Of a stretch of 64,000 bases of DNA, positions 26,694 through 35,801 are shown piece after piece. Below the pieces are notes generated by a model. It did not search any database, was not told the origin of the DNA, and saw only the letters and a list, made by a program, of their open reading frames with translations. This DNA comes from an uncultured Halomonas sp. (lineage in GTDB: Bacteria; Pseudomonadota; Gammaproteobacteria; Pseudomonadales; Halomonadaceae), in contig NZ_CANMTQ010000002.1 of the NCBI RefSeq assembly GCF_947500835.1, positions 186,001-250,000 of the forward strand, in the 5' to 3' direction. How positions within the stretch are numbered: the first letter of the stretch is position 1; every line of letters begins with the position of its first letter. The position numbers and the translations under genes are program-made.

Positions 26694-28423
26694 TGACTCA
26701 CTACATCGAACGACTCAAGCAAGATGAGGCCTTTCTCGAGGAGCTCCATCCCAACGAACGCCTCAAGGTGAACGCCGACTACCTGCGCGGCCAGCTCGAA
26801 GAAGGCATGGGCGACCGCGCCACCGGCGCCGTGGCCGAAAGCGACACCCAGCTGACCAAGTTCCACGGCTTCTACATGCAAGACGACCGGGATGTACGCA
26901 GCGAGCGGCGCCATAAGAAGCTCGAGCCGCTCTACTCCTTCATGGTGCGCCTGCGCATGCCTGGCGGGGTCATGAGCAGTGCCCAGTGGCTCAAGCTCGA
27001 CGAGGCGGCGCGGCACTACTCCAACGGCACCCTGCGCATCACCACGCGGCAGACCTTTCAGTACCACGGCGTGTTCAAGGACGACCTGCGCGCCCATCTG
27101 AAGGCGGTCAATGAGGCCATGCTCGACACCATCGCCGCCTGCGGCGACGTCAATCGCAATGTCATCAGCACCGCCAATCCTCATGCCTCGCCCATTCATC
27201 GCCAGGTTTATGAACTGGCCGGCGAGATCAGCGCCCATCTGCTGCCGAGTACCCGGGCCTATCACGAGATCTTTCTCGGCGAGGAGCGCGTGGCCGGCGG
27301 CCCGGAGGAGCAGGAACCGCTCTACACGAGGCACTATCTGCCGCGCAAGTTCAAGATCGCCCTGGCGATCCCGCCGGAGAACGACGTCGACGTCTTCGCC
27401 CACGACCTGGGCTTTATCGCTCATGTCGAGGCAGGTGAGCTCAAGGGATTCAACGTCAGCGTCGGCGGCGGCATGGGCATGGACCACGGCGTACCCTCGA
27501 CCTTCCCCCGCACTGGGGATGTCATCGGCTACTGCCCAGTGGAGCATGTCATCGACGTGGCGGAGAAGGTCATGCTGGTGCAGCGCGATTACGGCAACCG
27601 CCACGACCGCAAGCAGGCGCGGCTGAAGTACACCCTCGAGACCTACGGCGTCGAGTGGTTTCGCAGCGAGCTGAAAGCTCGGCTCGGCTACGCCCTGGAA
27701 GAAGCTCGCGACTTCCATTTCGACAGCAACGGCGACCGCTACGGCTGGTACCAGGGCGAGAACGGCCACTGGCATTACGGCCTTTATATCGAGAACGGGC
27801 GCATCGCGGATTTCGTCGACACCGACCGCCAGTTGATGACCGGCATGCGCGAGATCGCCACTATTCATGACGGCGACATCCTGCTGACCACTAACCAGAA
27901 CCTGATCATCGCTAATGTCGATGACGGCCAGCGCGAGACCATCGACGCCCTGCTGGACAAGTACCGCCTGCATCGCGACACCACGGCGCTACGTCGTCAT
28001 TCCATGGCCTGTGTGGCTTTGCCCACCTGCGGGCTGGCCATGGCGGAAAGCGAGCGCTATCTGCCCACGCTGCTCGACAAGCTCGACGCCATCATGGCCG
28101 AAGCAGGCCTTACTGAAGACGCCATCGTGGTACGCATGACCGGCTGCCCCAACGGCTGCGCCCGCCCTTATCTGGCCGAGATCGGTTTCGTCGGCAAGGC
28201 GCTGGGGCGCTACAACCTCTATCTCGGCGGCAACTTCACCGGCCATCGGCTCAACAAGCTCTATCGCGAGAACATCGACGAAGCGACGATTCTCGAAGAG
28301 CTGACTCCGCTATTGCACCGCTATTCTAAAGAGCGCGAGAGGGGCGAAGGTTTCGGCGACTTCGTGATCCGCGCCGGGGTGATCAAGGAAACTACCGCCG
28401 GGCGTCATTTCCACGAACAATGA
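26693..28423 (+). CDS. cysI: NADPH-sulfite reductase hemoprotein beta component
   Basis: The 576-aa siroheme/4Fe-4S subunit that reduces sulfite to sulfide by six electrons, in the cytoplasm with CysJ. The cluster ligands are Cys440 and Cys446 (ACVALPTCGLAMAE) and Cys485 and Cys489 (MTGCPNGCARP), each six residues later than in E. coli CysI. The N-terminal LRITTRQTFQYHGV and NRNVISTANP segments are typical sulfite-reductase stretches. Translation is coupled to cysJ. A peroxiredoxin gene follows after 34 bp and may be co-transcribed. Confidence 0.96.
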   Translation: MTHYIERLKQDEAFLEELHPNERLKVNADYLRGQLEEGMGDRATGAVAESDTQLTKFHGFYMQDDRDVRSERRHKKLEPLYSFMVRLRMPGGVMSSAQWLKLDEAARHYSNGTLRITTRQTFQYHGVFKDDLRAHLKAVNEAMLDTIAACGDVNRNVISTANPHASPIHRQVYELAGEISAHLLPSTRAYHEIFLGEERVAGGPEEQEPLYTRHYLPRKFKIALAIPPENDVDVFAHDLGFIAHVEAGELKGFNVSVGGGMGMDHGVPSTFPRTGDVIGYCPVEHVIDVAEKVMLVQRDYGNRHDRKQARLKYTLETYGVEWFRSELKARLGYALEEARDFHFDSNGDRYGWYQGENGHWHYGLYIENGRIADFVDTDRQLMTGMREIATIHDGDILLTTNQNLIIANVDDGQRETIDALLDKYRLHRDTTALRRHSMACVALPTCGLAMAESERYLPTLLDKLDAIMAEAGLTEDAIVVRMTGCPNGCARPYLAEIGFVGKALGRYNLYLGGNFTGHRLNKLYRENIDEATILEELTPLLHRYSKERERGEGFGDFVIRAGVIKETTAGRHFHEQ

Positions 28424-28457
28424 CCTTTCATCTTACCTACCACAAAAGGAGCCTTTC

Positions 28458-29090
28458 ATGGCACTGCAACTAGGCGATACCGCACCGGACTTCAGCGTCG
28501 AATCCACCGAGGGCGAAATCAGTTTCCACGACTGGATCGGCAACGACTGGGTGGTGCTGTTCTCGCACCCGGCGGACTACACCCCGGTATGCACCACGGA
28601 ACTCGGCGCCTTCGCCAAGCGTCGCCCGGAATTCGACAAGCGCGACGTCAAGCTCCTCGGCGTCTCCGTGGATCCGCTGGACTCCCATCAGGGCTGGGCC
28701 AAGGACATCGAGGCCACCCAGGGCGCGGCACTCAACTACCCGCTGTTGGCGGACCCGGAGCAGACCGTGGCCAACCTCTACGGCATGATCCACCCCAAGG
28801 CGGACCCCAAGGTCACCGTGCGCACTGTGTTCATCATCGACCCGGACAAGAAGATTCGTCTGACCCTGACCTATCCACCGAGCACCGGCCGCAACGTCGA
28901 TGAGATCCTGCGGGTGATCGACTCGCTGCAGCTGACCAGCAAGCACCAGGTGGCAACGCCAGTGGACTGGCAGAACGGCGAGGACGTCATCATCGCCCCG
29001 TCGGTTTCCGACGAAGCGGCCAAGGAGCGTTTCCCGGAAGGCTGGGAAACCAAGACGTCCTATCTTCGAGTGGTGCGTCAGCCGAGCTGA
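28458..29090 (+). CDS. 1-Cys peroxiredoxin (Prx6 type)
   Basis: Thiol peroxidase of 210 aa that reduces peroxides. The peroxidatic Cys45 is in FSHPADYTPVCTTELG. Conserved RTVFIIDPDKKIRLTLTYP and the C-terminal extension (residues about 160-210) place it in the Prx6 rather than the AhpC group. AAAGGAG precedes the ATG. It lies directly downstream of cysJI and upstream of a strong terminator, so it is probably the last gene of that transcription unit. Confidence 0.93.
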   Translation: MALQLGDTAPDFSVESTEGEISFHDWIGNDWVVLFSHPADYTPVCTTELGAFAKRRPEFDKRDVKLLGVSVDPLDSHQGWAKDIEATQGAALNYPLLADPEQTVANLYGMIHPKADPKVTVRTVFIIDPDKKIRLTLTYPPSTGRNVDEILRVIDSLQLTSKHQVATPVDWQNGEDVIIAPSVSDEAAKERFPEGWETKTSYLRVVRQPS

Positions 29091-29105
29091 TAACCGTTAA
29101 ACGAT

Positions 29106-29142
29106 AAAAGCGCCGCCCCCTCATACGGGGCCGGCGCTTTTG
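29106..29142 (+). terminator. terminator after cysJI-prx
   Basis: AAAAGCGCCG pairs with CGGCGCTTTT around a short loop, 16 bp after the peroxiredoxin stop. It is symmetrical enough to serve the facing PQQ dehydrogenase gene too. Confidence 0.88.
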
Positions 29143-29195
29143 CTATGCAACTGAGTGGCCCCATTGCTACTCTTTTCCTGGGGCCCTCTCAAGAT

Positions 29196-31235
29196 CTATT
29201 CCGGCAGCGCGTAGACCACGACCTGATCGCCGACCTGATCCTTCATGATCGTATTACCGCCGGCGATGAAGGCAACGTACTGACGCCCTTCGTATTCATA
29301 GACCGCCGGATTCGCAACCGCTGGAGCCTCGGCTTGATCCTCCCAAAGCTCCTCACCGGTCTCGAGGGAATAGGCGCGCAGCTTGGCATCCATGGAGGCG
29401 CCAATGAACACGACGCCACCTGCCGTTACCGCCGGGCCACCGATGGTGGGCGAGCCCCAGCTTTCCGGCATGAAGAAGCCATATTGCTGTGAAGCTCCCA
29501 CGGGACGTCGCCAGTTGATATCACCGGTTTTCATATCGAGTGCCACGATCTCGCCAAAAGGCGGCTCCCAGCAGGGCATCCCGAGCCAGTTCAGCGCCGT
29601 CTTGAGACGCATTCCATAGGGCGCGCCCTCTTGGGCCGAGAACCCACTCTTGTTGCCTGATCCGCTATCCGCTTTCTCATAGGCCTCGCGGTCGTAGAGC
29701 TTCACGTACTGTACGATGTGCGAAGTATTCACGACTGCCGTCTGGCTTTCAGGATCGAAGGCGACGCCGCCCCATTGAATGCCCCCGGAACTGTCCGGAT
29801 AGGCTAGCACCCCTTCGCCTTCCGTGGTGGGCGGGGTATACATGCCCTCGTACCAGAGATCGTCCCAAAGACGGGAGCACTGGCCGAAGCCGACCGCATC
29901 CGCCAGCCACCAGATTTCGGGCTTCTCGGATTGATCAAGAAGCGGCGCCGGCTTGGTCGGGAAAGGCTGCGTTTCGGCATAGACCTCGCCTTCAACTGAA
30001 CCGTCGCCACCGGGCACCGGACGCTCCTCGATTGGCCAGACATCCTCGCCGGTCTCGCGATTGACGACGAACAGGAAGCCCTGCTTCGTAGCTTGGATCA
30101 GCGCCGGCACCTCTGCGCCATCGACGGTAATATCCATCAGCGTCGGGGCCGAATTGATGTCGTAGTCCCAGATATCGTGATGCACCCACTGCCGTGACCA
30201 GGCCACTTCACCGGTTTCGATATTCAGCGCGGTAGTCGAAGTCGCCAGGGGCGCCTCCTCGGTGCGGTTGCCGCCCCAATAGTTCGGCGAGGGTGATGAG
30301 ACCGGGAGATAGACAAGTCCGAGCTCTTCGTCCGCGGACATGTGGGTCCAGACGTTGGCGGTGCCGCTTTTCTCGCGTAGATCTTCCGGCAGCGCTTTAA
30401 AGGTCCACTCCCGTTCGCCGGTGCGGGCATCCAAGGCAAAAACCGTTCCTGGCGGCGCCTGCTCGTAAGCCCAGTCCTTGCCCGCCCAGCCCAGAATCAG
30501 CCGATCGCCGATCACGTTGGGAGGCTGTAACAGCGACAAGGGGAATTTATCGTTGATGGTGTTCCACTGATTGACATCGAGCACGCCGTTGTTGGCGAAA
30601 TCAGCGCAGGGTTGACCGGTGTCCGCATCCATGGCAAAAAGCTGTGCATCCATGGTGCCGAGATAGACGATCTTCTGACAAGCCTCGCCTTCGCTCGGAT
30701 TATCGGCTTCCCAGTAGGCCACGCCACGATTCTTCAAGGCAGGTTGGGTCAGCGCCTTCAGCGTGGATTTCGTATCGAAACTCCATTTCTCCTCGCCGGT
30801 TGCCGGATCCAGCGCTAGAACGCGGTAAAAGGGCGTGCCAATATACAGCGTGTCGTTGGCGAAGACCGGCGTTGCAGACCAGACAGTGGGGGCCATGTCA
30901 CCGGAGCCATCCGACACATCACCGGTATGCACTTCCCACACCTTTTCCAACTCGCCCACATTTTCCACGGTGATCTGATCCAGCGGGCTATATTTCTGGG
31001 CATTCAGCTGGCCGTGAAAACTGTCCCAGGTCGGCGTTTCGGGCACGAGGGGTATCGGCGCAGCAGCGGGCTGATCTTCCAACGAATCGTTTCCTTGCCT
31101 AGTCGCTTGCTCCTGCTCTGACGATTGATTTGAATTGACGGGCTGATCCTGGGCCAGAAGCGCAGCAGGCGCGATGAAAAGCGCAAGGGCAGCGACCGCG
31201 CCAAGTCGGGGTACGGTGGGCTTGAATGTCGGCAT
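29196..31235 (-). CDS. PQQ-dependent membrane-type dehydrogenase, periplasmic catalytic chain
   Basis: A 679-aa quinoprotein of the membrane-bound glucose/quinate dehydrogenase group, which oxidises a sugar or polyol in the periplasm and feeds the quinone pool. GAGGAG lies before ATG 31235; a signal peptide follows (AALALFIAPAALLAQ). Repeated propeller blades are visible, for example LALDPATGEEKWSFDT, FALDARTGEREWTF, VNRETGEDVW and LETGEELWEDQ, plus TWDSFHGQLNAQKYSPLDQI. The usual N-terminal membrane anchor is absent and is encoded by the gene just upstream, 11 bp away. The substrate (glucose, quinate, glycerol or other) cannot be told. Confidence 0.85.
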   Translation of the reverse strand: MPTFKPTVPRLGAVAALALFIAPAALLAQDQPVNSNQSSEQEQATRQGNDSLEDQPAAAPIPLVPETPTWDSFHGQLNAQKYSPLDQITVENVGELEKVWEVHTGDVSDGSGDMAPTVWSATPVFANDTLYIGTPFYRVLALDPATGEEKWSFDTKSTLKALTQPALKNRGVAYWEADNPSEGEACQKIVYLGTMDAQLFAMDADTGQPCADFANNGVLDVNQWNTINDKFPLSLLQPPNVIGDRLILGWAGKDWAYEQAPPGTVFALDARTGEREWTFKALPEDLREKSGTANVWTHMSADEELGLVYLPVSSPSPNYWGGNRTEEAPLATSTTALNIETGEVAWSRQWVHHDIWDYDINSAPTLMDITVDGAEVPALIQATKQGFLFVVNRETGEDVWPIEERPVPGGDGSVEGEVYAETQPFPTKPAPLLDQSEKPEIWWLADAVGFGQCSRLWDDLWYEGMYTPPTTEGEGVLAYPDSSGGIQWGGVAFDPESQTAVVNTSHIVQYVKLYDREAYEKADSGSGNKSGFSAQEGAPYGMRLKTALNWLGMPCWEPPFGEIVALDMKTGDINWRRPVGASQQYGFFMPESWGSPTIGGPAVTAGGVVFIGASMDAKLRAYSLETGEELWEDQAEAPAVANPAVYEYEGRQYVAFIAGGNTIMKDQVGDQVVVYALPE

Positions 31236-31246
31236 GGAACGGCTCC

Positions 31247-31612
31247 TCATGAATAGGCTGGGCGATTGGTGCTGGCGTGGCGAACCATGTCGAGGATCAG
31301 CCCGACAAGGCCGACCACCATGGCAACCCCTATCCACCATTGGTGCAGCAAAAGCCCCGCAAAGCAGGTGCCGACAAGACCGAGAAGAATCAAGGTACGC
31401 AAGGCAATCAGGGCGCCGCGGCCGTTCGCAGTGGCCAGCATGAGCGCCATTACCGCGAGCGCGATGCAGGCCAGGATAACGACAAGCGCGCCGATCGAGC
31501 CGGTAACCCCGGTAAGCGGTGTGAAGTAGGCATAGAGTGCAACGCCGAGTCCGGCGAGAGAAGCGATGAGGAGCAACATGGCGCCGACGTTGGACGATCG
31601 AGACTGGGGCAT
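31247..31612 (-). CDS. membrane anchor subunit of the PQQ dehydrogenase
   Basis: A 121-aa integral membrane protein with about four hydrophobic helices (e.g. AMLLLIASLAGLGVALYAYF, LVVILACIALAVMALML, LIALRTLILLGLVGTCFAGL, WIGVAMVVGLVGLILDM). It resembles the N-terminal membrane domain that in glucose/quinate dehydrogenases is part of one long chain, here a separate gene 11 bp upstream of the catalytic chain. AAGGAAA precedes the ATG. It probably tethers the enzyme and contacts the quinone. Confidence 0.75.
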   Translation of the reverse strand: MPQSRSSNVGAMLLLIASLAGLGVALYAYFTPLTGVTGSIGALVVILACIALAVMALMLATANGRGALIALRTLILLGLVGTCFAGLLLHQWWIGVAMVVGLVGLILDMVRHASTNRPAYS

Positions 31613-31829
31613 GGGCTGTTATTTCCTTATAAGACCTGATGGGAGAAAACCAGATTGCAGAGAATCGGGTTGATCACCTTGTCCTTGTATCGGAGCTAGC
31701 AGCGCATCATTGACGTGCTTTCCGACACGGGTTTCCTTTCCAAGGTTAGCCTGACATCGCAAAGGGCTAAAAACATAATTTAAGGCATTAGATATGAAAT
31801 GCCACCACATTCATTGCCTCGTGACTTTT

Positions 31830-32858
31830 CTACCCATCCAGCTTGCCGATATGCAGGAAGAAGGGATCCATCAAATCCTCCGGCAACTGCGTTTCGCCTT
31901 TTCTGACCTCTGAAGGGGTATAGCCAAAAGAGTCCTTGAAGGTGCGCGAAAAGTGCGCAGTATCGGAAAAACCACAGCGCTCGCCCACTTCGGTGATGCT
32001 CTTCTTGGTGAAATTGAGCAGCCACAGGCCATAGCGTAAGCGCAGATCCCGAGAGAATTTCTGCGGGCTAACCCCCAATGTCTCGCGAAAATGTCGCTCC
32101 AGGGCGCGACGGGAACACCCCACCCGCTCCGCGAGCTCATCGATGGGAATCAACTCCCCCAGATGCTGCTCGATCAGAGAGATGGCCTTGCGCACCTGCC
32201 GGTTGTCGACTTTATTGAGTACCAGCGGATGCGGTTGGGGATGATTGCCCTGGCGAGCCTCGTCGATCAGCATGATATGCAGGCTTTTCTTGGCCCAAGC
32301 CCGACCCAGATGGCGCTCGATCAGATAGGCGGCCATATCTGCGGAGGCGATGCCGCCGGCGCAGGTCAGGCGATCGCCGTCATCGATGAACAACTGATCC
32401 GATTCCGGGGTGACCTGAGGAAATCGCTTCACAAGATCCGTGTGGTGATACCAGCTCACGCAGCAACGCCGCCGATTCATCAAGCCCGCCTGAATCAGGG
32501 CAAAGACCCCGGTACAGATCCCCGCCAGCGGAACGCCTGATGCATCCGCCCGCTTGAGATAGTCGATAGTGGCGCGATCCACCATCTCCTTATCCTTGAG
32601 TACCCCGGCGATGACCACTAGATAGTCGAAATTCTCCGGTGGCTGATAAGTCTCACAGGGCGAAATCGCCGCCCCGCTGCTCGACAGCGCACTCTCGCCA
32701 TCGCTGGTCATGAAGGTCCAGTTACAGCGCAGCTGACGGCTCATGTCACCTTCGTCCGCTGCTAGGCGCAAGCAATCGACGAAGCCGGCGAAGGGCAACA
32801 AGGTGAAGCGCGGCAACAGTACGAAGCCGATAGACAATCCTCGGGTGTTGAACTCCAC
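31830..32858 (-). CDS. GlxA-family AraC-type regulator
   Basis: A two-domain transcription factor with an N-terminal DJ-1/PfpI-like domain (SIGFVLLPRFTLLPFAGFVD, then VVIAGVLKDKEM and AGICTGVFALIQAGLMN) and a C-terminal AraC DNA-binding domain (ELAERVGCSRRALERHFRETL, then VGERCGFSDTAHFSRTFKDS). A GTG start at 32858, preceded by GGAA, is proposed: an ATG at 32990 would place the start beside the terminator of the upstream hydrolase gene and add 44 atypical residues. The protein would be 342 aa. It may control the adjacent hydrolase or PQQ genes; the family often responds to amine-derived metabolites. Confidence 0.82.
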   Translation of the reverse strand: MEFNTRGLSIGFVLLPRFTLLPFAGFVDCLRLAADEGDMSRQLRCNWTFMTSDGESALSSSGAAISPCETYQPPENFDYLVVIAGVLKDKEMVDRATIDYLKRADASGVPLAGICTGVFALIQAGLMNRRRCCVSWYHHTDLVKRFPQVTPESDQLFIDDGDRLTCAGGIASADMAAYLIERHLGRAWAKKSLHIMLIDEARQGNHPQPHPLVLNKVDNRQVRKAISLIEQHLGELIPIDELAERVGCSRRALERHFRETLGVSPQKFSRDLRLRYGLWLLNFTKKSITEVGERCGFSDTAHFSRTFKDSFGYTPSEVRKGETQLPEDLMDPFFLHIGKLDG

Positions 32859-32948
32859 GGCTGGGTTCCGATCAATGAAAGATGCGTCACGATAGCAAAT
32901 ATTGCGCTGGGTATAGCCGGATCGAAATCGGAAAAAATTCAAGTGCGT

Positions 32949-32983
32949 AAAAAAAGCCTGACAAACCAATGGGCCTGCCAGGC
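32949..32983 (-). terminator. terminator of the isochorismatase-family gene
   Basis: GCCTG (32956-32960) and CAGGC (32979-32983) pair; on the minus strand a run of seven T follows (32949-32955 on the plus strand). It lies 22 bp after the hydrolase stop. Confidence 0.75.
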
Positions 32984-33004
32984 GATACATGAAAACGCTC
33001 GAGC

Positions 33005-33697
33005 TTATTTAGCTAGACCATTCAAATACTCAACGCAGGTGTCCACGGATTCCACATCCCCGAACTTGGCGTCGATGTCGAACAGGTTCCAGGCGACAGC
33101 GCCAGGCACGCGGTCGCCGATACATTCCTTGACCGCAATAGGGCGAAAACCGTCTGCAATGCCATCGCAGATCGTCTGCCGAACACAGGCACAGGCCGTT
33201 ACACCAGTTACCAGAATCGTGTCGACGTTGTTGGCTCGCAGGATGCCAGCAAGCTCAGTGCCGTGGAAGGACGATGCACGCTTTTTCAACAGCGTGTATT
33301 CACCTTTGACCGGCGCGATACGGCTATCGATGGCCCAGAGCTCCTTGTCGGCAAGATCGACGACGTCGATAGGAATTTTGTCGTGCCAAAGCCCCATATC
33401 GGTAAAAGAGGCGTTGCGGTCAGTGATCTCATAAGCCGTTGTCACATGAACAACCGGCAAATTCGCGGCGCGGAAAGCCTTGAGGAGCTTCTGCATGCCG
33501 GGAATGATCTCATTGTCCATCTTATCCTGGTCACAGGTAAAAGGATTGCCTGGGCGGGTCCAGGCATTGGCTAGATCAACGCTTACCAGTGCGGGACGTT
33601 TACCGAAGCCGACGCGCCGCTGAAAGCCGCGCTCCTGATATAGCTTGGTGGATTCTTCGAAGGCCTGCTCCAGCATCTTCATCAGATCTTGTGACAT
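33005..33697 (-). CDS. isochorismatase-family hydrolase, N-carbamoylsarcosine amidase-like
   Basis: A 230-aa cysteine hydrolase. The expected triad is visible: Asp41 in VSVDLANAWT, Lys138/139 in YTLLKKRASSF and Cys171 in TGVTACACVRQT. Length, the long N-terminal helix and the ANAWTRPGNPF stretch resemble N-carbamoylsarcosine amidohydrolase, which splits N-carbamoylsarcosine to sarcosine, CO2 and ammonia. Nearby hyuA/hyuB could supply N-carbamoylsarcosine and soxBDAG could consume sarcosine, which supports that role. Other cysteine amidases of the family remain possible. TAGGAAG precedes the ATG. Confidence 0.82.
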   Translation of the reverse strand: MSQDLMKMLEQAFEESTKLYQERGFQRRVGFGKRPALVSVDLANAWTRPGNPFTCDQDKMDNEIIPGMQKLLKAFRAANLPVVHVTTAYEITDRNASFTDMGLWHDKIPIDVVDLADKELWAIDSRIAPVKGEYTLLKKRASSFHGTELAGILRANNVDTILVTGVTACACVRQTICDGIADGFRPIAVKECIGDRVPGAVAWNLFDIDAKFGDVESVDTCVEYLNGLAK

Positions 33698-33908
33698 TTT
33701 TTCTTCCTAATAAAAGGGAAAATTTAAAATAAATTCAGGATAATGCTCGCCTTTACGTAAGCATTCTGCCCTGTGGCACTATCAAGATTAGGCGTGATAA
33801 CTCATAACATCCAATTCCTTTTTTAAGTCAATTGATGCCTGAATTGCTAACAATATGATTTGTTATATAGCAAGCTTATTTGTCAAAATTCATCAGCAGC
33901 TAAACATG

Positions 33909-33934
33909 AAAAACCGCCCAGTAACGAGCGGTTT
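33909..33934 (-). terminator. terminator of dctPQM
   Basis: AAACCGC (33911-33917) pairs with GCGGTTT (33928-33934) with a T run on the minus strand, 22 bp after the dctM stop. Confidence 0.85.
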
Positions 33935-33955
33935 AAATAAAGAGGTTCAGAATTA

Positions 33956-35242
33956 TCAGTAGAAGCCAGGAAGCCATAAGACGATACCTGGAAAGAGCGT
34001 ATAGACACCGACGGCGACCAGGATAATCAACCAATAGGGCAAGGACGCCCAGGCCGCATCCGTTATATCGACTTCATTTTTGGTAATTGATGTCAATACA
34101 AAAAGATTCAAACCCACCGGCGGTGTTATCATACCGACCTCCATCAGAAGCGTGACAATCACACCGAACCAGACAGGATCGAAACCAAGACTCATCACCA
34201 TGGGAAACGTGATTGGTAGTGTCATCAGCAGCAATGAAATACCATCGAAGAAACACCCCAACACCAGATATACCAGCACGATCAAGAACAGAATGCCATA
34301 ACGATTGAAGCCCAACTCGGCGATAGCCGCAACAGCTTCTCTGGGCAGGCCTAACAAACTAACGGCTTGAGCCAGTACCGCTGTTCCCAGCATGATCATG
34401 GCGATCGCGCTAAACATGATGGTGGCATTGAAAAATGCTTTCCATAGCTTTTCCAGCGTCAGATCTCCCCATACGAAACCCAGCGCGATACTGGCTACAA
34501 CGCCGAGTGAAGCTGCCTCAGTAGGCGTCGCTATTCCCATATAAATGGTGCCTAGGACAAAAAAGATCAGGATTGGCAGCGGCCACACCTGTAGAAGCCC
34601 CTTGCCTACCGCAGGCCAATCCATCTTGTCTTGGACGGGTGGTGCTATTTTGTCGCCGACACTGGCACGAACCGCGATCCAGAAAAAGAAAGCTCCCGAC
34701 AGCATGACCCCTGGCACGATGCCTGCCAGAAAAAGTTTTCCGATCGACACGTTCTGGGTCGCACCATAGATGATCAAGGCAAGACTTGGTGGTATCAGCA
34801 AACCAAGAGTACCGCCGGCGGCCAAAGTCCCTACCACCATACTCGGCTTGTAGCCCCGCTTCTTGAGCTCCGGGTAGCCCACGGAACCGATTGCTGCCGC
34901 CGTGGCAGAGCTTGAGCCACTAACGGCACTGAACAAGGTGCATACGGCAATATTGGTATGCAACAACTGCCCTGGAATACGTCGAAACAAGGGTGTCAGA
35001 CCATTATATACCTTGCTGGAGACACCGCTGGACAACAGGATATCGCCAAGAAAAATAAACAGTGGTACTGCGGTTAGCGAGAAGCCTGTCAGGAGATTCC
35101 AGGCCGAATTGATGGCAAGAGAAGTAGCTCCGTTAGCCTGGAAGTGAAGTAGCACAAATCCCACAAGCCCAAGGGCTGCGCCCAGCAAGGCGCCTGAACC
35201 TAGCAGGGTGATTAAACCGGTGCTCAATAATATCCAATTCAT
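33956..35242 (-). CDS. dctM: TRAP transporter large permease, DctM
   Basis: A 428-aa inner-membrane subunit of a TRAP dicarboxylate-type importer with about 12 hydrophobic segments. It shows the DctM stretches SGSSSATAAAIGSVGYPELKK, GTLAAGGTLGLLIPPSLALI and FGVIVTLLMEVGMITPPVGL. It overlaps dctQ by one base (TAATG), so translation is coupled. The set is dctP-dctQ-dctM on the minus strand with a terminator after dctM. Given the neighbouring hydantoin genes it may import a hydantoin or carbamoyl amino acid. That is inference. Confidence 0.93.
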   Translation of the reverse strand: MNWILLSTGLITLLGSGALLGAALGLVGFVLLHFQANGATSLAINSAWNLLTGFSLTAVPLFIFLGDILLSSGVSSKVYNGLTPLFRRIPGQLLHTNIAVCTLFSAVSGSSSATAAAIGSVGYPELKKRGYKPSMVVGTLAAGGTLGLLIPPSLALIIYGATQNVSIGKLFLAGIVPGVMLSGAFFFWIAVRASVGDKIAPPVQDKMDWPAVGKGLLQVWPLPILIFFVLGTIYMGIATPTEAASLGVVASIALGFVWGDLTLEKLWKAFFNATIMFSAIAMIMLGTAVLAQAVSLLGLPREAVAAIAELGFNRYGILFLIVLVYLVLGCFFDGISLLLMTLPITFPMVMSLGFDPVWFGVIVTLLMEVGMITPPVGLNLFVLTSITKNEVDITDAAWASLPYWLIILVAVGVYTLFPGIVLWLPGFY

Positions 35243-35751
35243 TATATTGCCTCCGTAACCACGTCATCGTCGTGTTGGTTTGAGGGAGGCACGAATGCAT
35301 GCTTTATCTTGACCAGAATACACATGAAAAAACAGATGGGCATCAAGAGCATCCAAGGCCAAAGCAGGATACCGCTGATATCGGATTGAGCATCAATAGC
35401 CCGAGAAAAGTCTACAAAGGACCAAGATTCGTAGATGAAAACAATACAAAAAATTACCATCACCGATTCGGCAAACAGCTTCGTAACGCCATTCGCCCTT
35501 CGCGGCAGATTCCTGACAAGCATGTCAATATTGATATGCCGATTGATGTTCAGCACATGAGGTATAGTTAAGAAGGTGATGGAAAAAAACAGCAATCCCG
35601 CCAATTCATTGGAAAAATGCACCGGGCTGTTAAACACATATCTCATCAACGTGCTTGCAAAGACAATGAAGGTCATGGAAATGCCCGATATAACACCCAG
35701 GAAAAACATTGCTTGCACGATCCGGTCGATCATCTTGAAAATTGTTGTCAT
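35242..35751 (-). CDS. dctQ: TRAP transporter small permease, DctQ
   Basis: A 169-aa membrane protein with four helices, starting MTTIFKMIDRIVQAMFFLGV; GGAGG seven bases upstream fixes ATG 35751 against upstream in-frame ATGs. Typical DctQ features are the LMRYVFNSPVHFSNELAGLL loop and NINRHINIDMLVRNLP. It lies between dctP and dctM in one operon. The tail ends in a short acidic cytoplasmic segment. Confidence 0.9.
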   Translation of the reverse strand: MTTIFKMIDRIVQAMFFLGVISGISMTFIVFASTLMRYVFNSPVHFSNELAGLLFFSITFLTIPHVLNINRHINIDMLVRNLPRRANGVTKLFAESVMVIFCIVFIYESWSFVDFSRAIDAQSDISGILLWPWMLLMPICFFMCILVKIKHAFVPPSNQHDDDVVTEAI

Positions 35752-35801
35752 GCTCATGCCTCCGTTGCACATGGGGCTGGCAATAAGCCAGCCCCAATTC
35801 T

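Noticed and set aside
26675..27973. 432-aa open frame on the minus strand opposite cysI
   Set aside because: It is antisense to a clear cysI with all cluster cysteines; low-complexity His/Ala/Val composition and no family motif.
31784..31791. GGCATTAG as a third copy of the LysR-region element
   Set aside because: Only eight bases match the reverse complement; flanking blocks and spacing are absent.
32859..32990. ATG start at 32990 for the GlxA regulator
   Set aside because: It lies against the terminator of the upstream hydrolase and adds 44 residues not typical of the family; GTG 32858 fits better.
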